Shown in pieces: positions 36,090-47,300 of a stretch of 64,000 nucleotides of DNA. Source of the DNA: Chytridium lagenaria (taxonomy: Eukaryota; Chytridiomycota; Chytridiomycetes; Chytridiales; Chytridiaceae); the NCBI GenBank assembly GCA_025449115.1, contig JAHLKC010000015.1:1-64000 (forward strand). The letters run 5' to 3'. The translations under genes and the position numbers were made by a program. The notes below the pieces were generated by a model. It ran no database searches, had not been told where the DNA came from, and saw only the letters and a program-made list of their open reading frames with translations. How positions within the stretch are numbered: position 1 is the stretch's first letter; every line of letters starts with the position of its first letter.

Positions 36090-38169
36090 ATGGATCCTAG
36101 TGTCCGAACAAGGATGCTCGTCTTGGTCGTCGTGGTCAACGTCATTACCATTTTAAATCTGGTCGTTTGGGGGAGAGAGGTGATGAGGGACAGATGGGAA
36201 AGTTGGGGGGGTATACCGGGAATGATTCATTCGATTCGACATGGGATTCGGTCGAGTCAGCATCCATTCCATCCATCCCAATCCCACCCAAAATCTGGAG
36301 CTACCACCACAACTTAATCAAACTACCGCAGCTTTTGAAAAACGACATTTATGCGTACAAAAACCTGCATCCAAACCACACCGTCACTATTGTCACTGAT
36401 GACACCTTGTTTGATTATATTCCAGAGAATAGAAATGGGTTCCTTTTCAAAAAAGGGTGAGTTGGATACTGACAACTACCCACTCCCACCTTCCTACCCT
36501 TATTGAAAAAAAACATCCCTCACCCACCACCATCTTTTCAAATCATGTTTATACTAATCTCCTCATTCAACCTCGTCCTCTTAAAATTAGACTACAACGA
36601 CTTCCGGATAAGCCCCTATACGTGAGTCTCGCCCTCCTCTCCATCCACGGCGGCACCTCATCGACCCCTACACCGTCCTCACAGCCCCCATCAACATCCA
36701 CGCAAATTTTGCCTACCACCTGTCCTATGGCAAACACAATTTCCTCGAATCCTTCTTCCTTATGGCGCCCGCAAAGCCCCATGGATCGAAGCATGGCGCA
36801 AGGAAATCATCGTCGCCAGTGGCAAGGGTTGGGGAGATGCCTACCTGTCCCATCTTGAATCTATGTTGGGCAAACGTACCTACAAGGCGTTCAGCGACGG
36901 GATGCCAAAAATCTCATCCCTCAGGTCACCGCCCACAAAGTCTTTATGGTAGACGGTGTTCGCCGCCCATACACCCTTTCCGCCTCCGATGGACCTTACA
37001 AAATCCTGATAGAAGCGAAATGGGACGGACGTACAAGTCTCTAAAGTCCTCGTCGACGAATGGAAAGCCCCCGTCCCCCCCGTCATCAAAGTCCGTCCCG
37101 AATCCCGTGTCCCACTCATTGAAAACGTGGTCGAAAAGGGTGTCAACCAAAACTCTCTCTACAGCGATTTATTCGTGGAATTCTACCAGCCAATGTCACA
37201 GGTCTCCCCTCACCAACCGAATCTATCGCTCCTCTCCCCAATTCAACCTACCCTCACAAATTCCCGAAAAAAATCTGGACGTACTGGCATGAAGGAGAAC
37301 CACCCAGCATCATCATCGAGATTATTTACGGATGGAAGAAATTAAACCCAGACTACACTGTCACGCTCTTGACCGCCAGCAACCTTAAGATCACGTCAAC
37401 ATCCCACCCCCAGCTTCCTTTGCCCACGCCGAACCTGTCGCATTTAAAGCCGACTGGGTGCGTCTCGCCGTCCTCTCTGAGCAAGGCGGTGAGTGCTACC
37501 CTCTTACCCCACCTCACTTGAATTTTAAACTAATTTTTTTTTTGGTTTTTTTTTAGGTATATGGATGGACGCCTCCATTATCCTCACAGCCTCCTTCAAC
37601 TGGCTCCCATCCTGCAATTCCTTCATGTTCTACCTCGACGGCTTCACCGCCAACCCCGCTCACCCCGTCATCGAACCCTGGTTCATCGCCACCTCCCCCA
37701 CCGCCCCCTTTATCATTGGCTGGTTCAACGAATTAAACCGTGTCTTCTCCAACTTTAACGCCGACACCCATGCCTACCATGACTACCTGAAACACGCCTA
37801 CGGAGACGACATGTACTCTGCCATCCTCCAAAGAATCGGTCTCCCTTACTACCTCACTGTCACCGTTGCCGCCATGAAAACCATTGTTGCCGATAAGGTG
37901 GAGCAGCCTTGTACTATTCCTGCAGAGTCGGAACCGTTGAAGGCGTTGCTGGCGGAGGATTGGAGGGATGGGGGTGTTGCGGTGGGGATTGCTGATTATG
38001 TTGCGGGAGTGAACGGATTATTAAATTAAGAGGGGGTGGGAGAGACAACCTTGTTCTATTTGTGGGGAAAGGGGATGGAGTTCCTGGAAGTGTGTATGAG
38101 AATTACCTTAAAGGAAATCGGGCATGGGCAAAGAAGAAGGGATTGAAAGTTGTGGGGATTGATTCTTAA
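36090..38169 (+). CDS. Two-domain capsular-polysaccharide-type glycosyltransferase (gene B)
   Basis: Paralogue of 25696-27988. The signal anchor is MLVLVVVVNVITILNLVVWG. Unit 1 has IPPKIWSYHHN, NHTVTIVTDDTLFDYIP, an intron from about 36459 to 36590, then LQRLPDKPLYVSLALLSIHGG; its ID block is off frame. The inter-unit part YKAFSDGMPK..AHKVFMVDGVRRPYTLSASDGPYKIL matches gene A. Unit 2 has KIWTYWHEGEPP, ADWVRLAVLSEQGG, an intron (about 37488-37557), then IWMDASIILTASFNWLP and EPWFIATSPTAPFI. The C-terminus LKGNRAWAKKKGLKVVGIDS ends at 38169 after a frame change near 38029. Frame changes are also needed near 36225, 36660, 36900, 37260 and 37385. As written it is damaged, but conservation of both units with gene A shows what was selected. 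Confidence 0.7.
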
Positions 38170-38885
38170 ATGGGTATTGTTTTTTTATTTTTAATGTTTT
38201 ATTTTCGTTTCCCTATTTCTTTTTATTCTGTTTGTTTTTTATTATTGTTTGGTTGTTGTCTTGTATGTTGACTTTTGTTTTTCCGATGAACGAAGAGAGT
38301 GGGCTTCCCCTTTCCCCCCCTTTCCTTCTTTTTTTTTTTTATATATCGGGAAAAGGGAGTTTGAAGAAAAATTCGACTTGATAATAGCAGCTTGAATGAA
38401 TGCTTACGTTGATTTTAAATGACCCATAGAACACCGCCCCCCCTCATAACGCTTGAAACCCTATGCCCCTTCGTCAACGACGATCCCCTCCCCCATCAAA
38501 AACCATACCTCAACAGAATATTTAAACTAAAACAATACATTCACCTCTGGTTTTTACTTTTATTTCCACATTCTCCTTTGGTTTTTTACTTTTATTTTCA
38601 CAAACTTGGGACACTTGACCACTACTTTGATTGCTGTTTTCTTCGCCCCTCCTTATTGTTGGCCGGTAAATAGGCTAGTTAATGACTTTGCATGGAGTTC
38701 CAGCGTATACCAGTACGAGGCATAGGTTTGGCGTACAGCAAGGGCAGGTCGTGGAAGGTGAAGGGATAGACATGGATGGGTTGAAGTTTCAAGTAATTTT
38801 TAAGTTATTCAAGAACAAGGTCGTCCAACCCTGCACACAGACGATGACTTTTGGGTCAATTTCTCATTAACAAACCACACAACGC
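38170..38885. other. Intergenic, no gene seen
   Basis: T-rich 3' flank followed by sequence that may hold the signal-peptide exon of the next LRR gene; I could not identify that exon. Confidence 0.4.
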
Positions 38886-41272
38886 ATGACCGACTGCCCG
38901 GCTCTCATTAGAGCTTTCCCAACGCTCGCACGATCAAACCCCAACGACTGCTGCCAACCCATCCTCGGTGTAGTCTGCAACAGTGCGGGTCGGATAACAG
39001 AATTGTAGAGGTTTTGATTCAAAGCAAGTCTCACCATGATACATAGGAGGGTTGCCAATGCGGTGAGAGCGGGTGGAGCGACTATGGGTGATCTGTCGAG
39101 TTTGACGGAACTCACTGTATTGGATTTATCGAATAATCAATTCACGGGGGCGATTCCTGGATGGATTTATCAGTTGACCAAGTTGACGAATTTAGTGGGT
39201 GCCTTTGGACACTTTTTGTTGCAGGCATTAACGCTCTTTTGTGTAGAGGTTAGGTGCGAATCGGTTGACGGGATCTCTATCAAGCTCCATTGGGAATTTG
39301 CTGGAACTACAAGAACTCAATGGTACAGAAACCCCCCCCCCCCCACTCAACCCCGCCGTTTTTTAACGTGACTTAGTATTCTCGAATCAATTGTCAGGAC
39401 CGCTACCAGCATCTCTCAACCGCCTCACCCAGATGAGTTTGCTAAGTAAAGCCGATCTCCATTTAAACCTCCAGCTCAAACCTTTTTTCAGTTTTATCCG
39501 CCAACTCGTTCTCTGGAAACGTCCCTAATCTATCAAACCTTAGATCATTGGCATCATTGTACGCATCCACCCCTATTTTTCTTTCAACGTTAACGTTCTC
39601 TAGGCAACTCCCGATAATAGATCCTTGGGCGGTGTTTTCCCTCTAACCGGTACTTTCCCGACTCTCGCAACTTAAGCAGTACGGCGCTCTCCCCCCTCCC
39701 AGACATCCAATTAACACATATTAGTCTCGAACACTGCTATCATGGGGTTATTCCCAAACGACTTTCGGGCTGATGGGATGATTGTCTTGTAAGAAAAGCA
39801 TGAATGTTGGAGTGAGAACGGTTTTTTTTTTAACACTCTTTACACAGAGGTTTGGCGGACACTAATATGGCGGGTCCACCTCCTGCTCGATTCGCGTCAA
39901 AAAGCATGTGAGTCACCCTCCCCCGCCCCCCTGTCCATACGATGAATAACGCATCCTAGAAACATCGGCAACTCTTGCTTTGAAGACATTGATCCGGTTT
40001 TCTCTGGCCCAAGTACGTTACCTCGTTCACGTTTGCGTTTTCTTGTTCTTTTCCTCTTCTTTTTCTTTTTTTTCTTGATTTTGTTCTTGTTATCTCCTTT
40101 CTTTGGATGTACTTAACCTTCCATCGTTCAGCACCGCCCAAAGATCCGACGCCGATTGCGCTCAATGGCGCGAAGCAGCTAGACCAGGTTCACCCCCTCC
40201 CCCCCAAAACCCATCCCCCAATCCAGACAACCCAGCAACCCACCATCACCAAGCGTCCCCACCAACCCTAACGATCATCCATCTCAACCAGAGACACTGT
40301 ATCCACAGACCCCGCTTCAAGGTCAACGGAAGGACCAACATCCATGAACACAGGTATCCCCAGTCTCCCCTTCCAATTCACCGTCTACTTGGCCCCGCAA
40401 ACGGACCGGGAGCATGGACGGACGGTGAAACTTCCACCCTCATCCCAACCAACCCTGGAGGAGGTCCCGTCACCGCCGTTGGATCACCCTCTTCAGGACC
40501 CTCTGGAATGCCGTCCTCCCTAGCCGTCACCGTTGCTGTCCCTATCGTCGTGATCGCCATTCTTGGAAGTTTGGTGGCATTAGTTATTGTACGGAGACGA
40601 CGGAGAAAATACATGGAGAACCATGACACCGTATCACCCCCCAATGGTGTACCTTTCATACCTCATCAAGGTGGAACGGGGTCACAACGCGTCAACAATG
40701 TACCGTCAACCCATACCCAATCAAAAGGCATCTTCATGTTCCCAGACGCCATCCCATCGTCCCATGAAAAAACCCCTCCATCCATCCCCGTTACGATGTT
40801 TGAGAAAAAACAACCCCCGCTTGTCCATACACGCACCACCGTGTACCCACCACCCACGTATTCAAAAGAGGAGGAGGCAAAAAGACAAGCCATGGAGTCT
40901 ACATCAAGTGCATCAACCATCACGTCATTGGTGGTCCCCCCACGAGAAGGAAGTAGCAGCGCCACCGTTCCACACCGAGATTTACGCGTCTCGGATGTGT
41001 CTCAATGGACCATTGGAGACGTGGCTGAATGGTTGGTGGGTGCAGGGTTAGGTCAACTTGTTGGACCGTTTCAAGGTATGTTGTTGATGTTCTCCCATCG
41101 CTGAATGTTTTTTTTTTTAGAACATTGTATTGATGGGGATAAGTTTTTGATGCTTTCTGAGGAGGGGCTTTTGGGGATGGGGATTTTGAATGCGGATATG
41201 AGGGCTGTGGTTTTGTTTGCGGTGAGTCGGGTGAGAGGGGATGGGAGGGAGGAACCTCCAGAGTATTCTTGA
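38886..41272 (+). CDS. LRR receptor-like protein with TM and SAM domain (gene 2)
   Basis: Same architecture as gene 1. The N-cap exon 38886-39004 reads TDCPALIRAFPTL..DCCQPILGVVCNSAGRITEL. LRR exons follow from 39047 (LTELTVLDLSNNQFTGAIPG) through NRLTGSLSSSIGNLLELQEL, NQLSGPLPASLNRLTQM, NSFSGNVPNLSNLRSLASL and more divergent repeats to about 39910, then a Cys cap (GNSCFEDIDP). From about 40140 comes a Pro-rich stalk, a membrane span (LAVTVAVPIVVIAILGSLVAL), a basic stop-transfer RRRRRK, and a long cytoplasmic tail. The SAM domain is split: VSQWTIGDVAEWLVGAGLGQLV to 41075, then 41121-41272 (HCIDGDKFLMLSEEGLLGMGI). It ends EEPPEYS. Some LRR exon boundaries do not keep phase, so the ectodomain may be partly degraded. 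No signal peptide was found. Confidence 0.75.
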
Positions 41273-41499
41273 TGAGATGTGTGGTTTTTTTTATAATAGA
41301 TAAACGATAATGGGATTTATTTTTATCCTTAAAGTCACGTATACTTCATACACTTTTGATAGAGTATGTTATTTTGGGTTTTTGCTTTGTTTTGCGTTGT
41401 TCTCATCACGCCTGTCAAACTGATATAAAGGGCTATAATACGTTTTGCCTATATACATACGAGTTTCAGTGAGGAAGGTACTTGATATTTTTGAGAAAC

Positions 41500-41990
41500 T
41501 TTACCATCCATCAATTGAGCGATGGTAGGTTCTCCGAGAACCGGAAGCCATCCAGTCATACGGGGTTATGGGAAATCCACCTAATGAAAGCCAAAACATC
41601 AAGATTAAAAGTTTAGAACATGAAGGAACCAAAGAAAAAATCAAAGTCTTATATAGATTTCGTCTGCTTCCGATCGATCCAGAAGCTCCTAGCATTTGTC
41701 CATAAACCAATTAGCAACAACTCAAACATTTGACAAAACAACACCACCTGCTCAAAAACACTGGAGGAGAGTCCCGCTAAAGCCGCCAGCTATTCTTCCA
41801 ATCATAATATCGCACGATGGTGGGTCCAATAGACTGATTAGCATGTAACCCACGGGTCCGCAGATCTCTTAAATTCCCGATGGATTCAGAGACGCGACCT
41901 CGCAACCTGTTTCTTCCGTGAGTTTGTTGAAATTCCATATGAATTCTGGAATTTTACCGGGCTGGATGGTTTGGTTAGTTGAAGTGTAGA
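41500..41990 (-). pseudogene. LRR gene relic
   Basis: On the minus strand, isolated LRR pieces read KIPEFIWNFNKLTEE near 41930-41980 and NRLRGRVSESIGNLRDLRT near 41860-41915, then a divergent piece LSLGGFPITPYDW near 41550-41590 similar to a late LRR of gene 2. No N-cap, membrane span or SAM domain accompanies them. It is a remnant of another family member placed tail-to-tail with gene 2. Confidence 0.55.
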
Positions 41991-42335
41991 GTTAAGGGTG
42001 GTTTGGTTTTGTTTTGTTTTTTTTTTCCGGCGATGTCTACTATACGGAGTTCTGTGCGGACGGAGAGATTGAGGAAAGTCGGGGGTGAGACCACGTAGAT
42101 TAAAGTGGTTTATCCAATATTCGGTGTTGGAATGAGAGATGAAGACGAATGGGAAGGTGGATAGTAAATCAATGATGCTAGATGCGCGCGAAGGAATCCG
42201 AAAAAGAATAATAGACAGTAGTTTGAGGGTAAAGTTTAAAACTGTTTTTACCCCCCTTCATGCGTATTTGAAAACAAAAGGTATATTCTGTATATAATAT
42301 CGTATAATATATGGTAAACATGGTGAACCATATCT

Positions 42336-43514
42336 TCATGAATACTCTGGAGGCGGTTGATCCCCATCGTGACTCCTCCCTAGGGTCCCCGTCGACGCGC
42401 TTCCCATTCCCCCCATCCTTAACCGATTCACTGCAAACAACAAGATTGCTCTCATGCTCGCATTGAATATCCCCATCCCCACGAGCGATTCCTCTGAAAT
42501 CAACAAAAACTTGTATCCGTCCATGTCGTTCTCTGTATGTTTATCAAAAGAAACCCGGTCAGAATCGTTGACACTATGTAAAAAGGATGGAGAGGGAGAA
42601 GGAGGAGGAAAAAGAAACAGAGATAATTAACGCGATGAAAAAAACTTACCCTCAAACCTCGCAACAAGTTGACCCAAGCCTACACCTACCAACCTCTGAC
42701 ACCTCTGCAACACTCCATTTCGCCACATCGCTCATCCCAACCTCCCCTTGCACTCGTCAACGTCCCTACCCTTCCAACCAAAGTTTGATTCCTCATTGGT
42801 GGTAGTGATGGTGCATAGGTCTGTTCCTGGGAACGTATGCGGGAAACCGTTGTTTGACTAATGCCCTTTTTTCTTTCCGGCTCACATTTCGCTGCGAAAA
42901 GACTGAAATATCATTATAGTTTTTTTCTTGAATGGTGGCGTCGTCATAGGATATGGGTTGGGCCAGTTTAATATCGTTTTTCGGTTGATGATAGTGGTGG
43001 GGAGGGATGTGTTGGAGTTTCGAGTGTTCAACTGTGTAGGTTATTGGCATAAGTGATGTCATCTCTCCTCCGCGATGGGCGTTGTAAGGAGGTGAAATAG
43101 AAATCTCGATTGGCTTCAAACCAAAAGGGGTACTAGAGGACGTCATCTCATATTGCACATTCTCTTCTCTGTTTTGCCGCCACCCGCAAAAGTATCTATC
43201 GGTGATAGTCGTCGTTGTATCCGATTCGATGGCTCTTTGGTCTCGTTGTCGTTTTCTGCAAAAGAGCATGCCGATGATGGCACCGATGCCAATGAGGATG
43301 AGGAGGGTCACAATGATGGTGGGGTTAAGGCCCGGGGATGCGGGTTGATCTGACAATGTTGAGGCGGGAGTTGTTTGAGGCGATGGAGTTGTGTTGATGG
43401 TGGGTATAAGACCGAGGGATCTGTTGATGATGATGGTGGTGGTGGTGGTGCTGACGACGGGATGGCCGTCGGGTGGCCAATGGTAAGGACATTTGAGTGG
43501 TCACTTGGGATCAA
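42336..43514 (-). CDS. TM and SAM domain protein lacking LRRs (gene 3)
   Basis: On the minus strand a Pro/Ser-rich extracellular stalk (43514-43400) leads into a membrane span (PTIIVTLLILIGIGAIIGMLF) with a basic RKRQRDQR stop-transfer, a cytoplasmic tail to about 42800, and a split SAM domain. The first SAM half (SDVAKWSVAEVSE, then LVGVGLGQLVARFE after a one-base slip) ends at 42650; the second (42532-42336) reads DGYKFLLISEESLVGMGIFN and ends QPPPEYS. That terminal PPEYS is shared with gene 2 and resembles the APPQYT end of gene 1. No LRR exons are seen upstream of 43514 within about 400 bases, so the ectodomain was lost or lies beyond a longer intron. Frame breaks near 42700 and 42800 make this copy doubtful. 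Confidence 0.6.
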
Positions 43515-44355
43515 AGTATTCGCATAAATATTTATTAAAAGCAGTAGTATAATTCGTGTGTCTCGCTAATATTGGTATGTAGAGAGAGTGGAGGAGGAGA
43601 AATCGACCATGGAGCGCGAAGAAGGCAAGCGCGATCATGATGTTTGCGGCAACTGCACATTTGACAGAAAGTTACACAAACACTATCTATTTATTTGTTT
43701 ATTGGCTGGATACCATGCTTGGTCCACCGCATAATACTTACAGGTCTGTCACCCGAACCTTCGGATGCGGATACGGATATTGTTGTTTTCTATTGTGTTA
43801 AACATGCCATGTCCAATAATTGACAAATACCATGATAAATTATTGAAAACTGTTCCGTGTAAAATCACAAACATTCTTGTTACAGCGTGCATTTCAATAG
43901 TGCAAAACTCAAAACATCATAAATAGAGCAATGCAATTAATGTCATTCCTCAGCTACATACGCACAACGAGCAAGAGACAGTGGCAGAAACAATCACGAA
44001 AAAAAGAAACATGCGAAAGGGTGAATACATGAATACAAAAAAATACAGCAAAATGTGCAGCAAGTAAAGAAAAGGATACCAGGGAGAGTTGAAAAGAGAA
44101 CCTTCTTTCAACAATCCATGCAAAGTGATGTGAAATTAAATCATCAAAAGGAGCTATGGGTATATACGTGACGTTAAGATTTAGCAAAACAGCGAATAAG
44201 AATATCTGAAAAACATTTAGAGAAGCAAAACGTCAAAAACAAAAAGCAACGCGACAAAAAATCAAACAAAAAAAAAAACACCAACATGGACGCAACAATA
44301 AAATAGAAAGGAAAAACGGCATCAAAACAACACCCCAACATCCGCAAACACTTTA
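43515..44355. other. Intergenic, no gene seen
   Basis: AT-rich with A runs. Two short minus-strand frames (43954-44187, 44174-44359) encode Phe/Cys-rich peptides typical of chance reading of A-rich DNA. Confidence 0.4.
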
Positions 44356-47300
44356 TCAATCATCACTTTCCCGAAATCGATCGCACAACTTCTGCATCTC
44401 TTCCGCAATCTCCCGCGGCTTATCATCCTGCAACACATCCGCAAGTGCTAACCCCGTCGTATCCACCTCCCTATCTTTCAACTCATTATACTTTTCCGCA
44501 TATTTTTCAGGCATCTCACTCGGCAACTCGCACTGAACAGAATCCAAATGCGACACATAAAAGTAGGATCGCCCATGTCCAATCGAAGCTGAATGGAAAA
44601 CATAAAACCCATCACCAAACCACGAGTGCCCAAACTGCTCCATCTCGTTTCGATCAATCCTCGCCTCACACACTCTATCGTTCACAAGAAATTTGACAGA
44701 AAAATGATCCTCAGCCTTCGTAGTATCCATCCAATCGAAATTATACCCATCTTCATGATGACTTATAACATACGCTATATGTGTGAAATGTGAACACGCA
44801 ATATGATCCAATATAAACGCCACGCATTCAATGTCCTCTCTCTTCCTCCCCCACCTCTCTTCATCAAACGTCCACTCCTCCTCTTCTTCAACATTACCAA
44901 CAATCTTCTCCATCGTCCCCATAATCCCTTTCCACTGATAATGCACATCCTCAATATCACTCTTCTTCACCATCACGCCATCACAAAACCTCTCCCTCCC
45001 CTTCTCACTCAATTCCCTCCACATCCAATACACATTCACTTTACATATCGTCGCCGTCCTCCCATCCCATTCAATCTCCTCCTTGAACCCTGCCTTCCTC
45101 TTCTTCATCCACTTAACTGCCAAATCATATGAGAAACCCTTTATGAAAACTTGCCTCCCACCGCCCCCCATCGCCGCGAACGCCGCTACAACAGCACAAC
45201 ATTCCTTCCATCTACTCGGTGCAGAGCTTTTCCATACGTCAATCAGGAAACGGGACGACGCTGCTGGGACTTGGTAACGTCCTAAAGACATTGCTCTACT
45301 ACGACCATCAACAGAAAGTTTCCAAAGGTCACCGTGTTTCAAGATAAAACCGAGATCCGTTAGCACCGTAAGTGTCCACGCGATTTCATCGTCCGACGGT
45401 CGAACGAACCAAGGGAACGAATCGATATCACCATTGTACATGTCGATGATAGAGAGGAGAAAGATATCAAGCTGCGAATTTTTTTAGTGTTTATTATTAA
45501 AAAAAAAACCGAAAAAAAAGAAAAGTGTCCCAAATATCAAAAATACCGCTTTTACCTGCTCGGGTCTAGTAAACGTTTGATGCTCAAAATTCTGTGCCTC
45601 TTTTTCAGAATACAAGCGATAACAGTTCCCAGGCCCCAGCCGTCCCGCTCTTCCCTTTCTTTGCAAAGCAGACACTTTCGTCTAAAACCCCCCAAAACCG
45701 AATGAAATAAAGATTAGCCAGACCATCAAGGAACAAAAAAAGACCACCCACCGTATGTCTCAACCCTGTCCTCTGTATATTCATAATCGGCAACCTCTCC
45801 ACACTAAACTGTAACCCCACATCCACCACATACCCAATCCTCGGAAACGTCAAACTCGTCTCCGCAATATTTGTGCAGAAAATCACACGACGCGTATCAT
45901 CTTCCTCAGAGGACTCGGTTGTATCTTGTATCCGGAGCTTTGCGATGCGTTTCGTAAGTTCTTTGACACGCGATTGACGGGTGGGTAAAGAGGGAGTCGG
46001 GGATGTGGTAATAGGGTCGTCCACGTCGTCGGCCCACTTTATAGATGGATCATAGTTGAAGGTGACGGGCGGCGGTATGGGTAGGAACAGAATTCTCATC
46101 CTGTTTGTTGGCGAAAAGATTGTCGCCAAGCCATACTTCATCTAAGGAATCGATCAGACAAGGACAAATTTCATAAAATAAAAGGAACTGACAGAAATCA
46201 CCATTATCAGAATCCTCATCACCAGACTCCTCGCTTTCCTCACCCTCATCTCCCCCCTCCAACCTCTCACAAATTTCCCTCCATTCCTCCAAAGACCCTC
46301 TTTTCAACACAAAGTCCTTCTCCATATCCGTCACTTGCGAGTGTAATCCAAATGGATAAAGACCTTTTATCTCTTCTTCCGCCAGCGTCTGCACGCCATC
46401 TTCAATGTCCGTCGTTGTGGGAAGAAACACGAGTATATCGCAATTCCCCTTTATTGGAGTGGTTTTGTGGATTTCGCGGACAGTATCGAGAGCGTTCATA
46501 GAGAACTCTTCACGGATGGTGGTGATGGGACCTCTATACGTTTCATCGATGGGATAAATTCTACCGTCAAGCTACAGTCGAAAAGTTAATCCAAGGTGAA
46601 AAGAGGAATAAGTTAAGACACAATATGGTATTTGAATATCGAATCATTACCTCAACCACCTGGCATCCATCAAAAAACCCAGAGATCTTCCCCGCGTCCA
46701 CTTTCGCAGACATCAACACCACCTTCAACTCCCTATTCCTTTCCAACGCTGTCTTCAATACCGAAAACAAAAAATACAAATCCCCCGCATCCTCATGCAC
46801 CTCATCCAACACAACCACCGAAGCCTCCACAAATGCTGGATCCATCTTTGCATAATTCAGCAAACCCCATAAGTCGTGCAATGCAACACTGTCCGATGTT
46901 TAGTGACCCTCGGAGGGCTTCGGCCAATATGGACGCCAACGTCTTCACCGATTTTGCAGCGACGCGAGGTTGCGAGATGGCTCGCGAGGGAGAGTGTGGC
47001 TTGTCGACGGGGTTGGGAGATGAATATAGGTTTTGTTGAGGTGCCACGGAGGAATTGGTCGGTGTAGAGAAAGTGCGGGATGCATGTGGATTTTCCGCTA
47101 CCAGTTGAAGAGAGAACGAGAGTAACACGTGAGCCGTTTATGGTTTTCAAGAGGCTATCGCGGGCTTCATAAATGGGCATACCGCTATTGGCGAAAAAAT
47201 ACAAAAAAATTCAGTATTGATGACAGAGCGAATAATATTTACCTTTCAAACATCTCCAACTCATGTTTTAAAATAACCGACACCTTTTGAATAATCATAC

